Of a stretch of DNA of 39,023 nucleotides, positions 23,278 to 30,151 are shown piece by piece. The first letter of the stretch is position 1; the number at the start of each line of letters is the position of its first letter. Source of the stretch: JBGMEA01 sp964444065 (lineage in GTDB: Bacteria; Bacillota; Clostridia; Eubacteriales; Anaerofustaceae); assembly GCA_964444065.1 (NCBI GenBank), contig CAYUFL010000013.1, positions 1 through 39,023 on the forward strand. Reading direction: 5' to 3'. The position numbers and the translations under genes were made by a program. Under the pieces are notes generated by a model that did not search any database, had not been told where the DNA came from, and saw nothing but the letters and a program-made list of their open reading frames with translations.

Positions 23278-23956
23278 AAAGAAATTGCGCAAAGAAAACA
23301 ACAAGAGTGAAACATCACTGTCAAAATCAACCAATCTAATCCTGACAGACATGATCGTTTATCTGCACTCCTCTGATTTGTGTGAATATGATATTGAGAT
23401 TATCCGAAAGGAACTGATCGGGATGGCTGAAGAAGCGCAGATGAGAGGACAGGCGTTTCAGGATGTTGTCGGTGAGGATTATAAAGGGTTTTGTGACGAT
23501 CTGATTCAAAACGGCAGAAAAAAAAGCAAACAGGAAAAATTCATCGAAATGGCATATGTGCTCATTGTAGGATTTGGCGTGTTGTTCATTTACGAAATAC
23601 TGAGCAAAACGATCATTGCAGCAGTGAAGGGTGTCTCATCCGATGTTTTGAAGATGGACATCAGTCTCGGTTTTGTTATTTCCTCGATCTGTGCGCTTAT
23701 CGCAGCAAATTTAATCTATCTGGTTTTCTCAAAATATGCGTTTGAACTCTCGAAGCACAAAAAGTACAGGATCGGGTCTGTCGTTCTGTTTTCGTTTTTA
23801 TTTACTGCGATGGTCGCAGTGCGGTATTTCTTAAACGGAGTGATACTTTGTACGCTGAACTGGCTGTTTCCCATGTTACTCTTGATTTGTTGTTATGTAA
23901 TGATTAAAATATTGGATAACAGAAAATCCAACGAACTGGCAAGGACGCATCCATGA
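23267..23956 (+). CDS. PadR-partner membrane protein (DUF1048/HAAS-like N-terminus)
   Basis: A 229-residue protein. The N-terminal soluble part has DMIVYLHSSDLCEYD, ELIGMAEEAQMRGQAF and DVVGEDYKGFCDDLI, the HAAS/DUF1048-type helical domain typically encoded next to PadR regulators. Four membrane helices follow (about 100-215). Such proteins are thought to work with the PadR protein in sensing envelope state; the mechanism is not known. The start overlaps the PadR gene, so translation is coupled. Confidence 0.8.
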   Translation: MNAEKKLRKENNKSETSLSKSTNLILTDMIVYLHSSDLCEYDIEIIRKELIGMAEEAQMRGQAFQDVVGEDYKGFCDDLIQNGRKKSKQEKFIEMAYVLIVGFGVLFIYEILSKTIIAAVKGVSSDVLKMDISLGFVISSICALIAANLIYLVFSKYAFELSKHKKYRIGSVVLFSFLFTAMVAVRYFLNGVILCTLNWLFPMLLLICCYVMIKILDNRKSNELARTHP

Positions 23957-23989
23957 GTGTCATTCAACTTACGGATGTGCGGAGAGACG

Positions 23990-24454
23990 ATGACTGAAAA
24001 TTTTTTGCAAAGTCAATATTCGGCCGATCAACTGAAAGAGAAACTGGATATGCAATTTTCTGCCCAGAGGGAATGCCCGCATCACATTTACAGAGACGCT
24101 GTTATGATGATCGGCAAGCGTGACGGCGAGAAATTCATTTTGATTCGACAAAGCCCGAAACCGATACGAAATACGCTTGCGACTGTTTTGCGCGGGCAAA
24201 TCGTCTCTGATGGCGTGAAATGCGGTATTCGATACGGATTTGCAAAAACGTTTTACGCGTATGCATTTGCAGTGATCTGGCTGATGGTTTGGATGAGCAT
24301 GGGAATTGTGTTTGCAAATGTGCCGAACCCGGTGTTTTATGCAGTCGGCTGTCTGGCAATCGTTGTTTCGCTGATCATTCCTGCAATGTGTTTTGTGCAT
24401 CGAAAGCGCATCCAAGAAGAATATCTGGATTTCATCCGCACATTGGCGGAGTAG
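23990..24454 (+). CDS. Membrane protein of unknown function, PadR operon
   Basis: A 154-residue protein. An N-terminal cytoplasmic region of about 80 residues precedes two adjacent membrane helices (roughly 92-115 and 118-140) and a short charged tail (HRKRIQEEYLDFIRTL). I recognise no family motif. ATG at 23990 follows GGAGAG and is preferred over an in-frame start at 23957. It ends the PadR transcript, with a terminator 15 bases downstream. Confidence 0.7.
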   Translation: MTENFLQSQYSADQLKEKLDMQFSAQRECPHHIYRDAVMMIGKRDGEKFILIRQSPKPIRNTLATVLRGQIVSDGVKCGIRYGFAKTFYAYAFAVIWLMVWMSMGIVFANVPNPVFYAVGCLAIVVSLIIPAMCFVHRKRIQEEYLDFIRTLAE

Positions 24455-24468
24455 GCAGTTTACACCGA

Positions 24469-24490
24469 AAACACCTTTGGGTGTTTTTTT
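24469..24490 (+). terminator. Intrinsic terminator of the PadR operon
   Basis: AAACACC (24469-24475) pairs with GGTGTTT (24480-24486) around a TTTG tetraloop, followed by Ts. Confidence 0.88.
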
Positions 24491-24510
24491 GCAAAGTATT
24501 TACTTTGATA

Positions 24511-24519
24511 TGATATAAT
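24511..24519 (+). promoter_or_regulatory. Extended -10 promoter of the GNAT gene at 24544
   Basis: TGA-TATAAT (TATAAT at 24514-24519) lies 25 bases before the start codon. The only -35-like element, TTGCAA (24489-24494), sits at a poor 19-base spacing. Confidence 0.55.
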
Positions 24520-24543
24520 ATTTACGTTAATGGGAGTATTGAT

Positions 24544-25344
24544 ATGATAAAACTATACGAAGCGGATCGCGAAGCGATTATGAATTATATATCGGATGAG
24601 CCTGAATTCAATCTGTTCATGATCGGCGACATCGAAAATTTCGGGATTGATTCGGAGCACGTTGAACTGTTCGCGCATCCGAACGATTCGGGATTTGACA
24701 GTATGCTGCTGCGTTATCGGGACAGTTTTGTGCTGTACAGCAAATCCGATGCTTATGACAGTGCAGATGTTGCAGCATATCTGAAAAAGCAAAATGTTCA
24801 GTTTATCAACGGGAAGGCAAGTGTGCTGGAGCGCATCGTACCGTATTTCCCCGAAATGAACGTGAAACGAAGCTATTTGTCAAAATTGCAGAGGGTGGAG
24901 AATGCATGTATTCTTCAGAGCCGGTACACAGTGCGTGCACTTACTTCGGATGACGCGGAAACAATAGTCGGACTGTTCTTACTGATCGATGAATTCCGGG
25001 ATTCTTATTACGGCAGAGAAAAAGAACAGACCGAAAATATCAAAGTAAATTTTGAGACCGCGGGAAAGGGTTACGGTGCATTTGACGGGGATCGGTTGGT
25101 AGGGGTTGCCTCCATCGCTGCTTCAAATTCAATGTCTGCAATGGTGATTGGTGTTGCCACGCATCCCGATTATCGCAAACAGGGGATCGCAAGCGCATTG
25201 GTTGCTGCGCTCTGCACCGACTGTATCGAAAGCGGAATGCAGTTTCTTTGTCTGTTTTACGACAATCCCGAAGCGGGAAGTATTTATCGAAAAATAGGTT
25301 TCCGTGAAATGGGCGGATATATTTTAATGACACCCAAACATTAA
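24544..25344 (+). CDS. GNAT acetyltransferase with N-terminal extension
   Basis: A 266-residue protein whose C-terminal half (130-266) is a GNAT domain with the CoA loop RKQGIASAL and a terminal IYRKIGFREMG. The N-terminal half (EFNLFMIGDIENFG onward) matches the substrate-side domain of the two-part GNAT family common in Bacillota. The substrate is unknown. It has its own promoter and GGGAG before the ATG, and is separated from the next gene by 72 bases. Confidence 0.88.
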   Translation: MIKLYEADREAIMNYISDEPEFNLFMIGDIENFGIDSEHVELFAHPNDSGFDSMLLRYRDSFVLYSKSDAYDSADVAAYLKKQNVQFINGKASVLERIVPYFPEMNVKRSYLSKLQRVENACILQSRYTVRALTSDDAETIVGLFLLIDEFRDSYYGREKEQTENIKVNFETAGKGYGAFDGDRLVGVASIAASNSMSAMVIGVATHPDYRKQGIASALVAALCTDCIESGMQFLCLFYDNPEAGSIYRKIGFREMGGYILMTPKH

Positions 25345-25416
25345 CGAATTATGATTGTGTATGCTGAAAAGCGCAAGTTCAGACTCTTTTAAGAAAAAAT
25401 CCGTAGAATAACGTGC

Positions 25417-26481
25417 ATGGAGAACAAAATGTTTTTACAAGGCGAAACAACGATATTAATACCTGCATACAAACCGACGGACGCGCTTGTCCCACTTGTT
25501 GCGTCTTTGATTGCATCAGGGTATCAGGTGCTTGTTGTCAATGACGGCAGCGGTGCAGGGTCGGATGCTGTATTTTCGGAATTGCCCGCAGATGCTGTCC
25601 TGCTTACGCATGAAAAAAACATGGGGAAGGGATGCGCACTGAAAACAGGTTTTTCTTACATTGTGAATCATATGCCGGAATGCAAAGCAGTGATCACAGC
25701 GGACGCGGACGGACAGCATGCACTGGCGGATATTATTCGTGTCGGTGATGCGCTGGATAATCTCGATGCGCCGGTCGTGCTCGGGAGCCGTCATTTTGAC
25801 GGACATGTACCGTTTAAGAGTAAATTCGGCAACACACTCACGAGATGGGTTTTTTCCGTAACCAGCAAGGTGAAGATTTACGATACGCAGACGGGGTTGA
25901 GAGGCTTTGTGCAACCGTTGTTCCGTCAGCTTGCCGTCATTGAAGGCTCGCTTTACGAGTATGAAATCAATGTCTTGCTTTGGGCTGCCGAACAGCATAT
26001 TCCGATGACGGAAATCCCGATTCAAACAGTCTATATTGACGACAACGCATCTTCTCATTTTCATGTGTTGCGGGATTCGTTCCGTATTTATTCGAGAATC
26101 CTTAAATTCAGCGCATCGTCACTGATCTCATTTTTAATTGATTACAGTGTTTTTATTCTGCTGAAGTTGATGCTCTTATCATACGCCCCTGCGCTCTCAC
26201 TGCTGTATGCGGCGGTTGGTGCCAGAATCATCAGTTCGATGTGTAATTTCATCATGAACAAAAAACTCGTATTTAAAAGCAGCGAAAGCTTTGCTGTTGC
26301 CGCTCTGAAATATTATCTGCTCGCAGGTATTATCCTGGTGCTCAATTACGGACTGATGTATCTGCTGAACCTGCTAATCGGAATACCGCTTTGGATTGTG
26401 AAGCCGGCTACCGATTTGTCATTGTTTGCTCTTAGTTTTCAAGTGCAGAAACGATTTATTTTCAAAAAGAAAAATATATAA
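25417..26481 (+). CDS. Glycosyltransferase family 2 fused to GtrA domain
   Basis: A 354-residue protein. Residues 1-225 form a GT2 domain of the polyprenyl-phosphate-sugar synthase type: TILIPAYKP, VVNDGSG, ITADADGQH (metal-binding Asp motif) and GSRHFDG. Residues 230-350 form a four-helix GtrA domain with FIMNKKLVFKS. The enzyme would make a polyprenyl-phosphate sugar and help move it across the membrane for wall or teichoic-acid decoration. The fusion order is known in Bacillota. ATG at 25429 has a better ribosome site (GGAGA) than 25417 and may be the true start. The next gene follows after 22 bases. Confidence 0.9.
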   Translation: MENKMFLQGETTILIPAYKPTDALVPLVASLIASGYQVLVVNDGSGAGSDAVFSELPADAVLLTHEKNMGKGCALKTGFSYIVNHMPECKAVITADADGQHALADIIRVGDALDNLDAPVVLGSRHFDGHVPFKSKFGNTLTRWVFSVTSKVKIYDTQTGLRGFVQPLFRQLAVIEGSLYEYEINVLLWAAEQHIPMTEIPIQTVYIDDNASSHFHVLRDSFRIYSRILKFSASSLISFLIDYSVFILLKLMLLSYAPALSLLYAAVGARIISSMCNFIMNKKLVFKSSESFAVAALKYYLLAGIILVLNYGLMYLLNLLIGIPLWIVKPATDLSLFALSFQVQKRFIFKKKNI

Positions 26482-26503
26482 ATATAAGTCGAAAGGAAGG
26501 CGC

Positions 26504-27535
26504 ATGCAAGCACCTGCTAAAAACGAAAATACACAAGATAACAAAAAAAGACTCATAAAAAAACATAAGAAAAACCACGGCAAACAAATTCCGCTGCCGC
26601 TTCTGATCTGTATCGATTTTCTGCTGATTGCCGGCAGTATGTTCTGCTATGCCTATTTTCTCTATCTGAAACCGCAAACGTATTCTGTCGTAGATTCGGA
26701 GAATGCCTCAGTAATCGCAAGTACAGGTACTTCCTCCGATAAAGGAACGGATTCCGCAGAGAGCCTGTCGCAAAAATTTGCAGGCAAATTTACGACCGGG
26801 GAAGCACTCTCGACCGACAATATGTATATCAGCGATTCCGTCAACGTAACGTTGACAAGTGTGCAGCAGAACGGTGTCACTTACTACATCGAAGATATTT
26901 ATATTGCAGATATTGCGTGTTTCCGTACAGCATTTGCCGACGGGGTGTACGGAAGAGGATATACCGATACAATCCTCAATCTGGCAATCGACAGCAAGGC
27001 GGTCTGCGCGGTGAACGGTGATTTCTATGGAATCGATTCGGATGGGGTTGTTATTCGCAACGGGGTACTTTACAACTCTGAGATGGACAGTGATGACGAT
27101 GTGCTTGTGCTGTACAATGACGGTACCATGAAAACATACACGGTGAATGAATTTAATCCCGAGACTGCGATGTCGGAGGGTGCATGGCAGGCATGGTGCT
27201 TCGGTCCCGCATTGATCGATGACAACGGAAATGCGGTATTGTCCTACTATGACAGCGTAGGGAGCATTGAAGGCTTAAACCCGCGTACTGCGGTCGGTTA
27301 TTATGAGCCCGGTCATTACTGCTTTGTTACGGTGGATGGACGTGCTGCCGGATATTCCGTCGGTATGACGATGCAACAGCTGGCGGAATTATTCCAGTCG
27401 CTTGGATGCACCGCTGCCTATAATATGGATGGCGGACAATCTTCGGTGATGACATTCGGTTCCGTGGTTGCAAACCAACCGTATAAGGGCGGACGTGAAG
27501 TCAGCGATATTCTTTATATTACGGATTTGGACTAG
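26504..27535 (+). CDS. Phosphodiester glycosidase family protein (NAGPA domain), membrane-anchored
   Basis: A 343-residue protein. A very basic N-terminus (about 1-30) is followed by one membrane helix (about 33-53), so the rest lies outside the cell. After a Ser/Thr-rich linker, the NAGPA domain (about 150-343) shows AVNGDFYGI, CFGPALIDD, NPRTAVGYY and YNMDGGQSSVM. NAGPA-type enzymes split sugar-phosphodiester bonds, for example in exopolysaccharide or wall glycopolymers. AAGGAAGG supports ATG 26504; the in-frame upstream start at 26426 lies inside the GT2-GtrA gene. Together with that neighbour it suggests a wall-glycopolymer pathway. Confidence 0.9.
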   Translation: MQAPAKNENTQDNKKRLIKKHKKNHGKQIPLPLLICIDFLLIAGSMFCYAYFLYLKPQTYSVVDSENASVIASTGTSSDKGTDSAESLSQKFAGKFTTGEALSTDNMYISDSVNVTLTSVQQNGVTYYIEDIYIADIACFRTAFADGVYGRGYTDTILNLAIDSKAVCAVNGDFYGIDSDGVVIRNGVLYNSEMDSDDDVLVLYNDGTMKTYTVNEFNPETAMSEGAWQAWCFGPALIDDNGNAVLSYYDSVGSIEGLNPRTAVGYYEPGHYCFVTVDGRAAGYSVGMTMQQLAELFQSLGCTAAYNMDGGQSSVMTFGSVVANQPYKGGREVSDILYITDLD

Positions 27536-27545
27536 GAGGATTCTG

Positions 27546-27785
27546 ATGAAACGGATATCAAAAATATTACCGCATATCAGCATTGTGATTTCATTTATGC
27601 TGATGACGATCTTTATCGTAGATAAGTTTAACAGCGCACTCGGACTGACCGACAACCCGACAACAAAATGGTTGATGTTTGCCCTCAGTGTCACTTCGCT
27701 GGTTTGTGCAATCATGCTGATTCATACACAACGCAGCGAATACCGCAAACGGGTGGAACGCAACGAACAACAAAATTCACTTTAA
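27546..27785 (+). CDS. Small two-helix membrane protein
   Basis: A 79-residue protein with two membrane helices (about 9-27 and 42-60) and a charged tail (RSEYRKRVERNEQQ). AGGAGG lies just before ATG 27546, only 10 bases after the NAGPA gene, so it is the last gene of the envelope operon. No family recognised; probably an accessory subunit. Confidence 0.75.
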   Translation: MKRISKILPHISIVISFMLMTIFIVDKFNSALGLTDNPTTKWLMFALSVTSLVCAIMLIHTQRSEYRKRVERNEQQNSL

Positions 27786-27786
27786 C

Positions 27787-27814
27787 AAAAAAGGAGCAAA
27801 CTGCTCCTTTTTTT
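27787..27814. terminator. Bidirectional intrinsic terminator
   Basis: GGAGCA (27793-27798) pairs with TGCTCC (27802-27807) in a stem extended by six A-T pairs, ending in a T-run. It serves the + strand envelope operon and the convergent minus-strand gene. Confidence 0.9.
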
Positions 27815-27827
27815 AACTGTATATCTT

Positions 27828-28169
27828 TTATTCTGTTTTCGGAACTTCATTTTCCCAGTCTTTCATAATCTGCTCGAACTGATCCTGCATGATCGGTACT
27901 CTTGTTCCGACGGAACCGCAATGCAGGCATTTGTCGCCTTTAAATCCCTGTTCCGTGCACTTATCGAGTACTTCCTGCGAACAGCCGTAATTGCCGCATT
28001 CCATACACAAAAACAGCGGGTTCTTGCATGGATGAGATTCTTTGATTCCTTTGCACAGCGCGATATGTTTCAGTTCTTCTTCTGTCATATCCACATGGCG
28101 TTTTTGATTCAGTTTTCCTCCGCGCAGCCAGTGTTTGTAATTCGGGAATACATTTTTTTCGTTTGGCAT
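27828..28169 (-). CDS. Cysteine-rich zinc-ribbon-like protein of unknown function
   Basis: A 113-residue soluble protein with eight cysteines (C39, C48, C55, C58, C63, C71, C81, C84), including CMEC and CLHC pairs suited to one or two zinc sites. The C-terminal helix (QDQFEQIMKDWENEV) is acidic. AAAGGAG lies at good spacing before the ATG and a clear sigma-A promoter lies upstream, so this is a real, separately expressed gene. I recognise no family. DNA-, RNA- or protein-binding roles are all possible. Confidence 0.75.
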   Translation of the reverse strand: MPNEKNVFPNYKHWLRGGKLNQKRHVDMTEEELKHIALCKGIKESHPCKNPLFLCMECGNYGCSQEVLDKCTEQGFKGDKCLHCGSVGTRVPIMQDQFEQIMKDWENEVPKTE

Positions 28170-28217
28170 ATCATCAGCTCCTTTCGGATCTTCAATTATG
28201 ATTCTCTATTGACTATA

Positions 28218-28246
28218 GTATAAATCTAAATTGAATATAAATCAAT
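28218..28246 (-). promoter_or_regulatory. Sigma-A promoter of the cysteine-rich protein gene
   Basis: On the minus strand, TTGATT (28241-28246) and TATACT (28218-28223) are 17 bases apart. An inverted repeat ATTGA/TCAAT (28231-28247) overlaps the -35 region. Confidence 0.7.
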
Positions 28247-28370
28247 ATTAATCAAAAATAATGCTTCTGTTTTCGAAAGTCAACGGGACATTTTCTCTAT
28301 TCAGAACGCTAAAAAAGTCTTCAGGTAAGGGAAATATTCTATGTTTCCGCCTTACTTTACGCTCCTAATA

Positions 28371-28400
28371 CTTGCTATCAGCAAGCTTATGCTATATAAT
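28371..28400 (+). promoter_or_regulatory. Promoter of the MBL operon with palindrome at the -35 position
   Basis: TATAAT lies at 28395-28400. The expected -35 position is covered by the perfect inverted repeat CTTGCT-ATC-AGCAAG (28371-28385), a possible operator. A second inverted repeat, GTAAGG (28325-28330) / CCTTAC (28350-28355), lies upstream. The gap 28247-28481 holds no gene: a start at 28341 in the MBL frame would lie upstream of this promoter. Confidence 0.5.
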
Positions 28401-28481
28401 CACAACGTACAGAATGTATCATTCGCTGTTACAAATACCAGAACAGGTTATGCAAAACAACCGGATTCAGAAAGAAGCACC

Positions 28482-29231
28482 ATGAGAAGACTGACAATTT
28501 TGGACGTCCCTTTTGAAGTATTGCGTCCCGAAGAGATCCACCCGATCATTGCGGAAGACGAACACGATTTGATTCTGTTTGACTGCGGATATCCTACTTT
28601 TTCAAAGAAGCTGAAAGATGCCGCGGCAAAAAAAAATGTCGATTTTGACCGGCTGACAAAGATCGTAATTACGCACCAGGACTATGATCATATGGGAGCG
28701 CTTGCTGAGTTGATTGAACAATATCCGAATGTGCAGGTCATAGCATCGGAATTGGAAGCACCCTATATCAGCGGAGAGAAGCAGTTTATCAGACAGCATT
28801 TGTATGAGAAATCAAAGCCGGATCCAAGCAGCCGACGTTTTCAGCGGTATCACCTGATTCATGAGATGTACGGCGCACTCAAACCGGGGCGTGTTGATTT
28901 CGTGCTGCATGATTCCGAAAGACTGCCCTTGGTCGGCGGCATGCGGATTATTCCGACGCCGGGTCATATGCCGGGGCATATTTCCGTCTATCTGGAAGCA
29001 TTTAAAACACTGGTGAGCGGAGATGCGATTGTACTGCGAAAAGATCGGCTGAGCTATTCAGACCCTTCATTCAGTATGGATCATGAAGCTGCAAAAGAGG
29101 CAGTGAAAGCATTTTTGGATCTGGATATTGAAACAATTGCCTGTTATCACGGCGGGGCATATCATTCGGATACCATTCGAGATGAGCTGATCGCACTGTC
29201 AAAAGATGATGAAACAGCGGGAACAGTATGA
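28482..29231 (+). CDS. MBL-fold metallo-hydrolase
   Basis: A 249-residue metallo-beta-lactamase fold protein. The metal motif is H65-Q-D67-Y-D69-H70 (THQDYDH), that is HxDxDH instead of the usual HxHxDH. It is followed by IIPTPGHMPGHISVY, VSGDAI and CYHGG, which supply the other ligands. YflN-like proteins of Bacillota share this variant and their substrates are mostly unknown. ATG at 28482 follows GAAAGAAG and is preferred over 28341, which lies before the promoter -10. The protein is closely similar to the N-terminal domain of the fusion at 30152. The stop overlaps the next start (ATGA). Confidence 0.88.
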   Translation: MRRLTILDVPFEVLRPEEIHPIIAEDEHDLILFDCGYPTFSKKLKDAAAKKNVDFDRLTKIVITHQDYDHMGALAELIEQYPNVQVIASELEAPYISGEKQFIRQHLYEKSKPDPSSRRFQRYHLIHEMYGALKPGRVDFVLHDSERLPLVGGMRIIPTPGHMPGHISVYLEAFKTLVSGDAIVLRKDRLSYSDPSFSMDHEAAKEAVKAFLDLDIETIACYHGGAYHSDTIRDELIALSKDDETAGTV

Positions 29232-29632
29232 ATATAACTTATAAAAATACAAAAGAATTTTCAGCAGAGCAACTTGCCGGACTTTTCTTATCCGTCGGAT
29301 GGTCCTCGGGACAATATCCCGAGAGACTTGCAAAAGCAATGGCGCATTCCGGAAGCGTGTTCACTGCGTGGAACGGCGAATTGCTTGTCGGTTTGCTCAA
29401 TGCGCTCGATGACAGCGAAATGACCGCGTATGTCCACTATCTGTTAGTGCGACCCGAATATCAGAAAAACGGGATCGGCAATGAACTGATGCGGATGATG
29501 AAGGAAATGTATGCCGACTACCTGCGGATCGTATTGATTTCATATAATAAAGAAGTCCCGTTTTATGAACGCTGTGGTTTTGAAGCATCGGAAACAAGCA
29601 CACCAATGTTTCTTACTTCGCTTTGGACGTAA
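29228..29632 (+). CDS. GNAT family N-acetyltransferase
   Basis: A 134-residue single GNAT domain with YQKNGIGNELM (acetyl-CoA loop Q-x2-G-x-G) and FYERCGFEAS. SVGWSSGQYPERL at the N-terminus is typical of a common small GNAT family. It overlaps the MBL gene by four bases, indicating translational coupling. Substrate unknown. Confidence 0.9.
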   Translation: MNITYKNTKEFSAEQLAGLFLSVGWSSGQYPERLAKAMAHSGSVFTAWNGELLVGLLNALDDSEMTAYVHYLLVRPEYQKNGIGNELMRMMKEMYADYLRIVLISYNKEVPFYERCGFEASETSTPMFLTSLWT

Positions 29633-29655
29633 TGATGATGAAAACGGAGGCTGCT

Positions 29656-30150
29656 ATGAAATTTCAATGTCCGTTGTTCGCTGTCAAAGATATCAATGTT
29701 TGCAAAGAATTTTACAGTGGATTGCTCGGACAGAAACTAAAGTATGATTTTGGCGAAAATATTGTCTTCGAAGGAGATTTTTCCTTCCAGCAGAAAGAAC
29801 ATTTTGCGCAAATGATTTCGGTGGAGTTATCATCTGTCCTGACACAATCGCATAATGCGGAACTGTATTTCGAAATCGATGATTTTGATGACTTGATGCA
29901 GAAGTTGGCAGATCGGGATGATCTCGAATTATTGCATTCCATCCGTCTGCATGACTGGGGACAGCGTACAATTCGGTTTTATGATCCGGACAGGCACATC
30001 ATCGAAGTCGGCGAAAATATGGATATTGTAATTGCGCGGTTGCTCAAAGAAGGAAACACACCGGAGCAGGTGGCACAGATAACCCAACATCCGATACAAA
30101 AAGTGAAATCGGTTTTTCTGGAAATTAACAATAAAAGGGAATCAATATAA
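29656..30150 (+). CDS. VOC superfamily (glyoxalase-like) protein
   Basis: A 164-residue protein. Residues 1-120 form a glyoxalase/VOC fold: CPLFAVKDINVCKEFYSGLLG at the start (quoted in part: VKDINVCKEFYSGLLG), FEIDDFDDLMQKL, and RTIRFYDPDRHIIEVGE with the C-terminal metal-ligand glutamate. A tail of about 40 residues follows. Members include glyoxalases, dioxygenases and resistance proteins, so the reaction is unknown. GGAGG lies before ATG 29656; the in-frame start at 29623 lies inside the GNAT gene. Confidence 0.87.
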   Translation: MKFQCPLFAVKDINVCKEFYSGLLGQKLKYDFGENIVFEGDFSFQQKEHFAQMISVELSSVLTQSHNAELYFEIDDFDDLMQKLADRDDLELLHSIRLHDWGQRTIRFYDPDRHIIEVGENMDIVIARLLKEGNTPEQVAQITQHPIQKVKSVFLEINNKRESI

Positions 30151-30151
30151 T

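Noticed and set aside
28211..28260. FNR/Crp-type site upstream of the cysteine-rich protein gene
   Set aside because: The ATTGA/TCAAT halves are spaced by seven bases rather than four, and the stretch is AT-rich enough for such repeats by chance.
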